A DNA stretch of 14,148 nucleotides from NCBI GenBank assembly GCA_032111745.1, contig JAULUH010000505.1:1-14148 (forward strand), read 5' to 3'. The notes beneath the pieces are model-generated. The model saw only the letters and a list, made by a program, of their open reading frames with translations, did not search any database and was not told the origin of the DNA. This document shows, piece after piece, positions 1-7,766 of this stretch (position 1 is its first letter; every line of letters begins with the position of its first letter). The translations under genes and the position numbers were made by a program. Origin of the DNA: JAULUH01 sp032111745. GTDB taxonomy: Bacteria; Chloroflexota; Anaerolineae; JAAEKA01.

Positions 1-155
1 CGCTATGACCGGCTGAAGCCTCGACTCCGTCCGCTATGACCGGCTGAAGCCTCGACTCCGTCCGCTATGACCGGCTGAAGCCTCGACTCCGTCCGCTATG
101 ACCGGCTGAAGCCTCGACTCCGTCCGCTATGACCGGCTGAAGCCTCGACTCCGCC
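1..155. repeat. 31-bp perfect tandem repeat array, five copies, open at the left edge
   Basis: Five head-to-tail units of 31 bp start at positions 1, 32, 63, 94 and 125. The first four are identical and the fifth differs only at its last two bases. Each unit begins CGCTATGACCGGCTGAAGCC and ends TCGACTCCGTC. It contains the short inverted pair GGCT-GA-AGCC, so single-stranded copies could fold into small hairpins. A decayed partial copy (19 of 21 bases by eye) lies at 253-273. The period is not a multiple of three, so it is not a peptide repeat. The array probably continues to the left of the window. The perfect identity suggests recent expansion or a variable-number locus. Confidence 0.95.
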
Positions 156-167
156 CTCGGAGGAGCG

Positions 168-236
168 CCCTTCGTGCCCTTCGTGCTTCGTGCCCTTCGC
201 GCTTCGTGACCTTCGCGGCCCTTCGCGCCATCGTGG
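168..236. repeat. Degenerate 7-9 bp CCCTTCGTG/CCTTCGCG repeats
   Basis: About eight imperfect units of the form C(C)CTTCG(T/C)G follow one another, for example at 168-176, 177-185, 186-192, 193-201 and 219-227. The stretch from 156 to 302, between the 31-bp array and the rimI stop codon, holds only these repeats and the decayed array copy at 253-273. I see no credible gene in it. Open frames crossing this stretch come from the low-complexity composition. Simple repeats of this kind are common in intergenic DNA of high-GC environmental bacteria. Confidence 0.8.
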
Positions 237-302
237 TCCAGACGCCCCCCGGCCGGCCAAAGCCTCGACTCCGATCTGTCTCCGAGATTTCGCCCCGGCG
301 TG

Positions 303-839
303 CTAGGTGAGCAACGGCTGCAGCCGGTTCTGCAGGGCCCGGCGGCGCTCGGCGCACAGGGCCTGCATGTCGGGAGACGTGAGGGGCGGCGTGGTCATGA
401 TCAGGGCATCCTCGCCGTTGTCCGCGTAGTAGCGGCGGCGCCGGCCCGCCACCTGGAAGCCCACACTGGCATACAGGCCCTGGGCCCGCAGGTTGCTCAC
501 CCGCACTTCCAACGTGCACGCCTGCACCCCCAGTGCCTCCATCAGCTCCAGCACGTCCAGCATCAGCCACCCCCCCAGCCCTTTCCCCTGCCACCACGGG
601 GCCACGGCCAGGGTCATCAGGTGAGCCTCTTCCTCGAACCGCCAGAAGCCGGCATAGCCCAGCACCTCATGCGCGCCCGGTTGGAGCTCCAGCACCACGT
701 AGCGCGCGTCGGGGTTGGCCAGGTCCCGGCGATAGATGTTCTCCGTCCAGGCGTCCCCCACGAATACGGCCTCCTCGATGCGCATCACCGCAGGCAGATC
801 GTCCGGCCGCATCGGCCGCAAGTGCAGGCGGGCAGCCAT
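303..839 (-). CDS. rimI: Ribosomal protein alanine N-acetyltransferase RimI-like (GNAT family)
   Basis: This 178-residue GNAT acetyltransferase is predicted to acetylate the N-terminal alanine of a ribosomal protein (S18 in E. coli) using acetyl-CoA in the cytoplasm. Visible features are a beta strand leading into the acetyl-CoA loop QGKGLG (residues 84-89), the RimI-type LEVRVSN segment with the expected catalytic Glu at 111, the following GLYASVGF helix (121-128) and a Tyr pair at 137-138. A tail of about 28 residues beyond the core is longer than usual. The gene is last in tsaE-tsaB-rimI, and its ATG lies 3 bases after the tsaB stop. I see no clear Shine-Dalgarno, so translation probably depends on coupling to tsaB. 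The operon context favours RimI over another GNAT, but substrate specificity cannot be read from sequence. Confidence 0.88.
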   Translation of the reverse strand: MAARLHLRPMRPDDLPAVMRIEEAVFVGDAWTENIYRRDLANPDARYVVLELQPGAHEVLGYAGFWRFEEEAHLMTLAVAPWWQGKGLGGWLMLDVLELMEALGVQACTLEVRVSNLRAQGLYASVGFQVAGRRRRYYADNGEDALIMTTPPLTSPDMQALCAERRRALQNRLQPLLT

Positions 840-842
840 GGG

Positions 843-1535
843 CTACGGCTCGCGGAGGTAGATGGGGCTGAGGCCGGCCGGATCCCCGGCCTCCCCCGCC
901 TGCCAGCGCTGCCACCCCAGCTCGGCCAGGTGGCCGGCCCGGCGCATAGCCACCGTCTGTGGCCCCAGGCTGGCCCGTCGCCCCCCCAGCAGGCCCGCCA
1001 GCTCCTGGCGCATCATGGGCGACAGCTCACCGGAGAACACCGTGCCCTCCGGCACGGTCGCCGCCATCTCCGCCACAGCTGCCAGCATGACCGGCGTGTG
1101 CCAGCCCTGCCAGGTGCCGAGGCGCACAGGGGCCGCCTCCCCGGTCGCCGGCCCCGCACCGTAGGCAGCCCAGTAGACCCGGCCCCGGCCCGCCTCCACC
1201 ATGGCGGCCACCGACCCACTGCGATTCACATGGGGGAAGGCTGTGGCATCGAGCGTGGGCACGCCGACCAGGGGCAGCCGGTGGGCCAGGGCCATGCCCT
1301 TGGCCACGCTCAGCGCCACCCGCAGGCCGGAGAAGGAGCCCGGCCCCAGGCTCACCGCCAGGCAGGTGAGGTCAGTGGGCTTGAGCCCATGCCAGTCCAT
1401 CAGCTGCACCAGCCGGGGCAATAGCTCGGTGGTCTGGCCGTCGCTGGAATGCCAGTTGAGCTCGGCCAGGAGGGCCTGCCCGTCGAAGAGGGCCAGGCCC
1501 GAGGCGCGAGTGGCAGTGTCAAGGGCGAGCAGCAT
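843..1535 (-). CDS. tsaB: tRNA threonylcarbamoyladenosine (t6A37) biosynthesis protein TsaB
   Basis: This 230-residue protein has the ASKHA fold. TsaB is the non-catalytic partner of TsaD in the TsaBDE complex, which transfers the threonylcarbamoyl group to A37 of ANN-decoding tRNAs. The N-terminus LLALDTATRASGLAL is the typical first ATPase-like strand pair. Next come a TELLP segment (residues 36-40) and the hallmark GPGSFSGLR (64-72) with the ALSVAKGMA helix. The length matches the family. There is no TsaD-type histidine metal site, which separates it from TsaD. Its ATG overlaps the end of tsaE by 17 bases and it is followed at 3 bases by rimI, so the three genes are probably one mRNA with coupled translation. 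TsaD is not in the window. Confidence 0.93.
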   Translation of the reverse strand: MLLALDTATRASGLALFDGQALLAELNWHSSDGQTTELLPRLVQLMDWHGLKPTDLTCLAVSLGPGSFSGLRVALSVAKGMALAHRLPLVGVPTLDATAFPHVNRSGSVAAMVEAGRGRVYWAAYGAGPATGEAAPVRLGTWQGWHTPVMLAAVAEMAATVPEGTVFSGELSPMMRQELAGLLGGRRASLGPQTVAMRRAGHLAELGWQRWQAGEAGDPAGLSPIYLREP

Positions 1536-2034
1536 GGACGGTCTCGGCAGCGGCCAGGCGTTGCACCAGCGCGGCGGAGCGCGGGCCGGTGGCGTAGATG
1601 GCCAGCTGGCGGGTGGTGGTGTCGGCGGCTTTCAGCTCGATGCGCAGGTGGTCGGGCGGCAAAAGGCTGGCCACGCGCTCGGCCCACTCCACGACACACA
1701 CGCCGCGGCCATCCATCAACTCGTCCAGGCCGATGTCCACGGCCTCGGCCGCCGGCGCGTCCAGGCGGTAACAGTCGGCGTGATAGAGGGCCATGCCCCC
1801 AGGCGTCCGGTACTCGGCCACCAGGATGAAGGTGGGGCTGGTGACCGGCTCCGCAATGCCCAGGCCGCGGGCGATGCCCCGGGCCAGGCAGGTCTTGCCG
1901 GCGCCCAGCTCACCCACCAGCGCCACCACATCGCCTGGCTCCAGCCACGCCCCCAGCCGCGCGCCTACCTCCTCGGTGGCGTGCTCGCTGTGGGTCACCA
2001 GGTGGTGTGTAGGGTGAGAGTCTTGCATGGCCAT
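1519..2034 (-). CDS. tsaE: tRNA t6A biosynthesis ATPase TsaE
   Basis: This 171-residue P-loop ATPase powers or resets the TsaB-TsaD complex in tRNA t6A37 modification. The Walker A motif is GELGAGKT (residues 41-48). Next are the family SPTF switch motif (66-69), the HADCYRLD segment (85-92) and VVEWAER (114-120) carrying the conserved Glu-Trp. The C-terminus, about 30 residues past the usual core, overlaps the tsaB start. Two near-adjacent ATGs (2034 and 2028) are possible; the first is used here. A TATAAT box on the minus strand about 48 bases upstream supports transcription starting just ahead of this gene, which makes it the first of the tsaE-tsaB-rimI operon. Confidence 0.95.
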   Translation of the reverse strand: MAMQDSHPTHHLVTHSEHATEEVGARLGAWLEPGDVVALVGELGAGKTCLARGIARGLGIAEPVTSPTFILVAEYRTPGGMALYHADCYRLDAPAAEAVDIGLDELMDGRGVCVVEWAERVASLLPPDHLRIELKAADTTTRQLAIYATGPRSAALVQRLAAAETVHAARP

Positions 2035-2081
2035 GGCTGTCGGCAGCTGGGGCTGGTCACCCAGACCGGATTTCCGCCCGG

Positions 2082-2087
2082 ATTATA
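2082..2087 (-). promoter_or_regulatory. Putative -10 box for the tsaE-tsaB-rimI operon
   Basis: The minus strand reads GGTGTATAATCCGGGCGG here, a perfect TATAAT. No convincing -35 is seen at 16-18 bases upstream. A start site near 2075 would give a leader of about 40 bases before the tsaE ATG. The 139-bp gap to the divergent phosphoesterase gene is where both promoters must lie. Confidence 0.6.
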
Positions 2088-2126
2088 CACCGCCCCGCAC
2101 CAACGGGCGAACCGCTGCCGGGCGAT

Positions 2127-2156
2127 TTGCGGACTGCCGCCGGCTGGTGGTATCAT
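2127..2156 (+). promoter_or_regulatory. Putative sigma-70-type promoter of the metallophosphoesterase gene
   Basis: TTGCGG (2127-2132), an 18-base spacer and TATCAT (2151-2156) preceded by TGG, giving an extended -10. The downstream bases ATCCGCCC match the etfBA promoter at 5746-5759 in 13 of 14 positions when aligned from GGTAT. The expected start site near 2163 leaves a leader of only about 11 bases before the ATG at 2174. Confidence 0.55.
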
Positions 2157-2173
2157 CCGCCCTGGAGACACCG

Positions 2174-2944
2174 ATGCGAGTTCTGGTCCTTTCGGACATC
2201 CACGCCAACCTGACCGCACTGGATGAAGTGCTGGCCGATGCCGAGCAGGCGGTGTGGCTGGGCCGCCGTGGCTTCGACGCCGTATGGTCCCTGGGCGATA
2301 TCGTGGGCTACGGGCCCAGCCCCAACGAGTGCATTGAGCGCCTGCGCCAGTTCGACGGCCATCTGCGGGTGGCGGGCAACCACGACTGGGCCGCCCTGGA
2401 CCGGCTGGACCTGGACGAGTTCAACCCCGAGGCCCGCAAGATGGTCATCTGGACCCAGGACCAGCTGGACTCGCTGAGCTACGCCTATCTGCGCCACCTG
2501 CCCGACGAGCCGCTGGTGCGGGGCGAGATCACCATCACCCATGCCAGTCCCCGCCATCCCATCTGGGAGTACATCCACAGCGTTAACATCGCCCGGGCCA
2601 ACTTCGCCCACTTCGATACCCCCTTCTGCCTCGTCGGCCATACCCACGTGCCCCGCATCTACCGGCTGGTGGAGGAGGAGAAGGGCGAGGCCATCTGCAC
2701 GGCCCACATGCCGCTCTACGACCACGACATCGCCCTCGATGGGGATCACCGGCTGATCGTCAACCCGGGCAGCGTGGGCCAGCCCCGCGACAACGACCCC
2801 CGCGCCAGCTACGCCCTGCTGGACACCCAGGAGTACACCTGCCGCTTCCGGCGGGTGCCCTACGCCTACGAGATCACCCAGGCCAACATGCGCCAGGCCG
2901 GCCTGCCCGAGCGCCTGATCGCCCGGCTGGCCTACGGCTGGTGA
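2174..2944 (+). CDS. Calcineurin-like metallophosphoesterase (YfcE/MJ0936-like)
   Basis: This 256-residue cytoplasmic phosphoesterase is expected to hold two divalent metals. All family motifs are present in order: DIH (D8, H10), GDIVGYG (D42), GNHD (N69, H70), a lone H123 in ITHAS, and GHTH (H156, H158). The C-terminal NPGSVGQPRD segment is also typical. The frame stays open upstream to 2027, but the ATG at 2174 is chosen. The conserved first strand RVLVLSDIHAN begins there, and a GGAG Shine-Dalgarno sits 6 bases ahead (2164-2167). The substrate is unknown; relatives include phosphodiesterases and diadenosine tetraphosphatases. The gene is divergent from tsaE and its stop lies 4 bases from the stop of the convergent neighbour, so there is no room for a separate terminator. 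Confidence 0.92.
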   Translation: MRVLVLSDIHANLTALDEVLADAEQAVWLGRRGFDAVWSLGDIVGYGPSPNECIERLRQFDGHLRVAGNHDWAALDRLDLDEFNPEARKMVIWTQDQLDSLSYAYLRHLPDEPLVRGEITITHASPRHPIWEYIHSVNIARANFAHFDTPFCLVGHTHVPRIYRLVEEEKGEAICTAHMPLYDHDIALDGDHRLIVNPGSVGQPRDNDPRASYALLDTQEYTCRFRRVPYAYEITQANMRQAGLPERLIARLAYGW

Positions 2945-2948
2945 GCCG

Positions 2949-5651
2949 TCAGGCCCCGGCCAGGGGGCCCGGCGGAGGTGGGCTGCCGATCACCTGGTTG
3001 CGCTCGCGCCATTCCTGCAGCAGCTCGTTGTAGATCTCCAGGGTCTCGCTGAGGTCAGCCTGCCGGCGCTCCCGCTCGCGTTGCTCCGCCACCTGCCGCG
3101 CCTGGCCGATGCGCAGGATCACCTCCTGCTGCACCTTGCGCGGGTTGGGCACATTGACAAAGTCGAAGCGCCCCTCGACCGACGCCGTTTCGACGATCAC
3201 CGTGCCGTAGTTCAGCAGGTTGGCCCAGAAATCCGGAATCTCATAGTTCGCGTTCTGGACCTTCTCCCACTCCGCCTGCCGGCGCTGCTCGAACAATCCC
3301 AGGGGCAGGGCGTAGATGTCGATGATATGCGTCCTGGTCAGGATGTACTTGTCGTTGCGCCAGTTCTCGATCCGGTACCATAGCCAGAACAGGAACCCCA
3401 GGATGGCGATGGTATAAGGGATCTCGATCCAGGGCGGTAGCCGGGAGAGCGCGCCCCGAATGCTGACGGGTGTGAAGGCGAACAGGGCGGCCGTCCCCGC
3501 CAGCACGATGATGGGGATGGCTGCCGCCTTGATCAAGAAGATGACGTGCTTGCGGTGGACGATCACGTCCTGCATCTGGGACGCCCGCCGCTTGGCCTTG
3601 GCCTCGCGTTCCTTGATGATACGTCGCTCCGCGCCGCCAGGCAGCAGGTGGGCCAGGCCCAGGTAGATGCGACCAGGCAGGCTGCGCAGCCAGCGCCACC
3701 AATCGCCAAACATGATGCCGATATTGTGGAAGACCTCCTCCAGCCCGCCGCGCTGCACCGGTACCTGCGTCCCCTCGGGCAGGGAGCGGGCGGGGGTGGA
3801 CGGGGTCAGGCGTATCTTCAGGCCGCTGAGCATCTTGTGGCGCAGGTTCTCCCGCTGCTCGGCCTTGGTGCCAGCCTTGACCGCACCCTGCAGCCCGCGG
3901 ATGGTGCTCTCCACAGACTCCGGGTCGGGGATCATGTCGAAGGGGATGTTGCCCAGGCCCGCCGTGCGCAGCTCCATGTAGCCATAGTTCAAGATCTTGG
4001 CCAGCAGACTGGTCCTGGTCTGGATGTCCTGGATGCGCTGCAGCGGTGCCTCCAGCTGGTTCTCGTAGATCAGGAACACCCGGTCATGGCGGAGCACGCG
4101 CTGGTTGGTGATCACATAGTAGTCGTTGTAGTAGTCGTTGACGAACCAAAGCAGAGGGGGGATGAACAGCATCAAGAAGGCCAGCACGGCGCTGAGGGCA
4201 TTGGGCTGGCCGCCGAAGAGGGCCAGGAGCGGCATGGCCAGTGCCGATAACACCAGTGCAGCCCCCAAGACCACCACCAGGCGCGCGACCAGCCAGTAGA
4301 TGTGGCGCCGGGTTGCCAGTATCACATCCTCCTCGACTTCCTGCCAGCGATAGCTTCTGCGTTTTGGCGCCTCCATCACCACCTGCCAGAGGCTGGTGTG
4401 GCGCCAGAGGGCGGGATTGCTCTGCAGTACATAGCGCAGGTCGTCCTTCTGCACCGTGAGCCAGTCCGAGCCATCGATCGGCGGGCCGCCGCCGCTGGTG
4501 TCGACGATGGAGCGCACCGTGGCGTCGTGGCGTTCCCCGCGCAACATGGCGTCGACGCCGTAATAGTCGTTGGCGCCCTTGTGGATGATGTGGCGGGGCC
4601 GCTCCCGCCCTGTTTCGTCGGTGGACCGCACGATGGCCGCGCCTTCGGATAGCACGTACATCCTGGTGCCATACTGACCCTGCCGGGTGACGTCCAGGTT
4701 GGAGGGCACATGCTCCCAGCCGCTGATCGTGGCCAGGTCCTGCCAATGCTCTTCACCGAAGTCCAGGAAAAGCTCGGCGCCGGCCAAAGCCTCGCGCAGC
4801 CGGGCGGCGATGTCCAGCCGGTGGTTTAGCAGGTAGTTCAGGTCAGGGAAGCGCCGGGCCAGCTCCTCCACGACCGGGCCCGAGATACAGAACAGCTTGC
4901 AGTCGGTGACCGCCTCGGCGCTCACCGCCAGCTGGTGGGGAATCGTCACCTGGCCGCCCACAAACCAGTTGCCGGCGGTCACGATCTGGGGCAGGCGATC
5001 AAAGCCCTGGGAGAGGCCCTGGGGGGTAACTGTGCTGGGGGTCGGCCGGCCGCCGCTCAGCATGGTCTGGGCCTGCTCGGTGATGCGCCCCTGGCCCCAG
5101 TCCACCAGCCACAGGCAGCCCTCCCGGTCGCTCACGTTGCAGATCTGCGCCCCCGCCTTGAACTCCCGGACCTCGGTGGAGATGGCCAGTTGCTGGATCT
5201 GGTCGTCGTCCAGCGACCGCAGCAGGGGCATGGCCTGCAGCCGGGCCGCCGCCGGGCTCTGGATGATGCTCCACAGGTCCGGATGGTCGGTGAGCACCTG
5301 GGCCAGCAGCGCGGCCGGGATGCGGAACACCACCGAGTCCGACAGGGCGCGCGCCGCGCTGGCGTGGCCCTGGCCGCGGAACAGCGCCTGCTGCATAAAG
5401 AAATCGCCCGGGTTGATCGTGCGCGTTGACCACTCTTCCCCACTGGCCGTGTAGATCGACTGCAAGACCTTGCCCTGGTTCAGCAGGTAGCCATCGTCGG
5501 CCTCGTACTCGACGGCAAAAATGGGTTGTCCCGCGCGGTACTCCAGGGCCTCGATGTCCTCGGCCAGCTTCTCGATGTCCTTCAGGGACCACGCGCTCAA
5601 CCGGGGCCGGTTCTTCAGGAATTCGACGATCGTCTCGCGGTCCATAGCCAT
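2949..5651 (-). CDS. Large membrane protein: CRP-like cyclic-nucleotide-binding domains plus two TM-bPH2 modules
   Basis: Specific function unknown. Counting from ATG 5651 (900 residues), residues 5-430 look like about three CRP/cNMP-type beta-roll sensor domains. Recurrent signs are a Gly-rich turn followed by an aromatic 'PGDFFMQQALFRG' or 'AGNWFVGG' loop, and leucine-rich 'LLAQVLTDHPDLW'-type closing helices. Two TM helices follow (about 450-475 and 485-505). A bacterial PH-like (bPH2) domain starts at NDYYNDYYVITNQRVL (505-520) and includes LNYGYMELRTA. After a charged linker the layout repeats: TMs at about 702-726 and 744-760, then WRNDKYILTRTHIID and LNYGTVIVETA. The end is a charged, probably coiled, helix and a proline tail. 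The inferred role is a membrane-bound sensor. Start choice is uncertain: GTG 5681, ATG 5651 and ATG 5645 are in frame, and none has a Shine-Dalgarno. Confidence 0.82.
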   Translation of the reverse strand: MAMDRETIVEFLKNRPRLSAWSLKDIEKLAEDIEALEYRAGQPIFAVEYEADDGYLLNQGKVLQSIYTASGEEWSTRTINPGDFFMQQALFRGQGHASAARALSDSVVFRIPAALLAQVLTDHPDLWSIIQSPAAARLQAMPLLRSLDDDQIQQLAISTEVREFKAGAQICNVSDREGCLWLVDWGQGRITEQAQTMLSGGRPTPSTVTPQGLSQGFDRLPQIVTAGNWFVGGQVTIPHQLAVSAEAVTDCKLFCISGPVVEELARRFPDLNYLLNHRLDIAARLREALAGAELFLDFGEEHWQDLATISGWEHVPSNLDVTRQGQYGTRMYVLSEGAAIVRSTDETGRERPRHIIHKGANDYYGVDAMLRGERHDATVRSIVDTSGGGPPIDGSDWLTVQKDDLRYVLQSNPALWRHTSLWQVVMEAPKRRSYRWQEVEEDVILATRRHIYWLVARLVVVLGAALVLSALAMPLLALFGGQPNALSAVLAFLMLFIPPLLWFVNDYYNDYYVITNQRVLRHDRVFLIYENQLEAPLQRIQDIQTRTSLLAKILNYGYMELRTAGLGNIPFDMIPDPESVESTIRGLQGAVKAGTKAEQRENLRHKMLSGLKIRLTPSTPARSLPEGTQVPVQRGGLEEVFHNIGIMFGDWWRWLRSLPGRIYLGLAHLLPGGAERRIIKEREAKAKRRASQMQDVIVHRKHVIFLIKAAAIPIIVLAGTAALFAFTPVSIRGALSRLPPWIEIPYTIAILGFLFWLWYRIENWRNDKYILTRTHIIDIYALPLGLFEQRRQAEWEKVQNANYEIPDFWANLLNYGTVIVETASVEGRFDFVNVPNPRKVQQEVILRIGQARQVAEQRERERRQADLSETLEIYNELLQEWRERNQVIGSPPPPGPLAGA

Positions 5652-5652
5652 T

Positions 5653-5658
5653 ATTGTA
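5653..5658 (-). promoter_or_regulatory. Possible -10 box overlapping the start of the sensor/bPH2 gene
   Basis: The minus strand reads TACAAT directly followed by AATGGCTATGG. If this is the -10 box, transcription would begin at about the ATG at 5645, giving a leaderless mRNA. No clear -35 is visible. The lack of any Shine-Dalgarno near the three candidate starts fits, but this is weak evidence. Confidence 0.3.
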
Positions 5659-5722
5659 ACACAGAATCGCCGTTTGTGCACATCCGTTCGCCCGGAACTC
5701 CCGGCGTGCAGGGCTGGTGGAA

Positions 5723-5753
5723 TTGGCGCGGTGCGTCATGGCTATGGTATAAT
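5723..5753 (+). promoter_or_regulatory. Putative promoter of etfBA, extended -10
   Basis: TTGGCG (5723-5728), a 19-base spacer and a perfect TATAAT (5748-5753) preceded by TGG. The predicted start near 5760 gives a leader of about 118 bases, longer than at the other promoters here. A second weaker candidate, TGGCTACAAT, ends at 5797. Confidence 0.65.
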
Positions 5754-5826
5754 CCGCCCCAGTTGGAGGCAGCCTGGCCCGCTTCCATGGCTACAATCTT
5801 CCGCCAAGACGTTCATGCGCAGGAAG

Positions 5827-5862
5827 CCATTCGTTGTCCCATTCGTTGTACCATTCGTTGTT
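5827..5862 (+). repeat. Three tandem 12-bp repeats in the etfB leader
   Basis: The unit CCATTCGTTGT plus one variable base occurs at 5827-5838, 5839-5850 and 5851-5862, identical except for the last base (C, A, T). It ends two bases before the Shine-Dalgarno of etfB. Because 12 is a multiple of three, each frame gives a repeated peptide: PFVV in the etfB frame (from ATG 5815), and I-R-C-x in the frame of a 28-codon ORF running 5787-5873. Confidence 0.9.
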
Positions 5863-5864
5863 GT

Positions 5865-5873
5865 AGGAGGTGA
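5865..5873 (+). promoter_or_regulatory. Strong ribosome binding site that fixes the TTG start of etfB
   Basis: AGGAGGTGA is a near-perfect anti-16S match. Its GGAGG core ends 7 bases before TTG 5878. No such signal precedes the in-frame ATG at 5815, which supports TTG as the true start. The TGA inside this site would be the stop of the small leader ORF 5787-5873. Confidence 0.85.
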
Positions 5874-5877
5874 ACCC

Positions 5878-6672
<795 letters not shown>

Positions 6673-6690
6673 AGAGTGAGAGGTCAGACC

Positions 6691-7671
6691 ATGAGCATTC
6701 TGGTATACGTCGAGCAGTTCAACGGCAAGGCGGCGCCGGTCTCCTGGGAGATCCTGGGCAAGGCGCGCGAGCTGGCCGACCAGGCCGGCGGCAAGCTGGC
6801 CGCGGTCGTCATCGGCGACGGCGTCGAGGGCGTGGCCAAAGAGGCCATTAGCTACGGCGCTGACGTGGTGCACCTGGTGGAGGATGCCTCCCTCGCCAGC
6901 TACCGCGTCGATCCCTATGCCGCGGTGGTAGAGGATCTGATCAGCAGCCACGGCCCCCAAATCGTGCTCTTCCCGGCCACCGCGCGCGGCCGCGACCTGT
7001 CGGCTGTGGTGGCCTGCGACCTGAACGCCGGCCTGGCCGCCGATGCCAGCGATATCGCCGTCGAGGACGGCACGCTGGCCGCGGTGCGGCCGGTGTTCTC
7101 CGGCAACCTGCTGACCACGGTGCGCTTCAACAGCCCGCTGCAGGTGGCCAGCGTGCGGCCCCGCTCCTTCCCGGCACCGGCCCCCGATGCCGGCCGCAGC
7201 GGCGAGATCAAGCGCTCCGGCGCCGTCGCCCCTGCTACCGGCATCCGCGAGGAAGTCTCCAGCTTTGAGGAGACCGCCGGCGGCGAGGTCAGCCTGACCG
7301 ACGCCAAGATCATCGTCAGCGGCGGCCGCGGCGTGGCCAAGGACCCCGACCTGGGCTTCAAGCTGGTCAAGCAGCTGGCCGACGCGCTGGGCGGCGCCAT
7401 GGGCGCCAGCCGCGCCGCCGTGGACGCCGGCTATATCCCCTATAAGTACCAGGTGGGCCAGACCGGCAAGACCGTACGCCCCGACCTGTATGTAGCCTGC
7501 GGCATCAGCGGCGCCATCCAGCACTTAGCGGGCATGGGCTCGTCCAAGGTCATCGTCGCCATCAACAAGGACCCTGAGGCCCCCATCTTCTCGGTGGCCA
7601 ATTTCGGGATCGTGGGTGACCTGTACGAGGTCGTGCCGGCGCTGGCCGCCGAGTTCGACAAGCGGCTGTAA
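6691..7671 (+). CDS. etfA: Electron transfer flavoprotein alpha subunit
   Basis: This 326-residue FixB/EtfA-type protein forms a heterodimer with EtfB. The N-terminal ETF domain spans about residues 1-190. The C-terminal FAD-binding domain is very well conserved: SGGRG (210-214), GASRAAVDAGY (238-248), VGQTGK (255-260), GISGAIQHL (271-279) and INKDPEAPIF (291-300). ATG 6691 has a GAGAGG Shine-Dalgarno 7 bases ahead and matches the family N-terminus. An in-frame GTG at 6676 is possible but adds only five unconserved residues. The 18-base gap from etfB indicates one mRNA. Sequence alone does not let me say whether this is a bifurcating or a respiratory ETF. Confidence 0.96.
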   Translation: MSILVYVEQFNGKAAPVSWEILGKARELADQAGGKLAAVVIGDGVEGVAKEAISYGADVVHLVEDASLASYRVDPYAAVVEDLISSHGPQIVLFPATARGRDLSAVVACDLNAGLAADASDIAVEDGTLAAVRPVFSGNLLTTVRFNSPLQVASVRPRSFPAPAPDAGRSGEIKRSGAVAPATGIREEVSSFEETAGGEVSLTDAKIIVSGGRGVAKDPDLGFKLVKQLADALGGAMGASRAAVDAGYIPYKYQVGQTGKTVRPDLYVACGISGAIQHLAGMGSSKVIVAINKDPEAPIFSVANFGIVGDLYEVVPALAAEFDKRL

Positions 7672-7688
7672 TAGCCCCGTCACACCTG

Positions 7689-7707
7689 CCCTGGGGCGGC
7701 GCCAGGG
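7689..7707 (+). terminator. Weak stem-loop after etfA, possible terminator
   Basis: CCCTGG (7689-7694), a 7-base loop, then CCAGGG (7702-7707), starting 17 bases after the etfA stop. There is no downstream T run (only TT), so it is not a classical intrinsic terminator. It shares the CCAGGGTTGCGAG edge with the repeat that follows and may simply be a decayed copy of the hairpin at 7905-7935. Confidence 0.3.
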
Positions 7708-7734
7708 TTGCGAGCCGGCCGCCGGCGAAGCAAT
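7700..7734 (+). repeat. REP-like repeat, copy A
   Basis: This 35-bp element begins CGCCAGGGTTGCGAGCCGGC and ends GAAGCAAT. It recurs at 7923-7957 with one mismatch (A to C near the end). It belongs to the same TTGCGAGCCG...GGCGAAGCAAT family as the copy at 7767-7800. Confidence 0.85.
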
Positions 7735-7766
7735 GACAAGGATCTGACCCCGTCATTGCCGAGTCC

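Noticed and set aside
1..155. Regular 31-bp repeats suggestive of a CRISPR array
   Set aside because: The units are directly adjacent with no unique spacers, and no cas gene is nearby; this is a plain tandem repeat.
127..597. Minus-strand open frame starting in the repeats and running into rimI
   Set aside because: It overlaps rimI in another frame and crosses the degenerate repeats; the product is low-complexity Gly/Ala/Arg.
2027..2173. N-terminal extension of the metallophosphoesterase from an upstream ATG
   Set aside because: The added 49 residues have no family match and overlap the divergent promoter region. The ATG at 2174 has a GGAG site and begins the conserved first strand.
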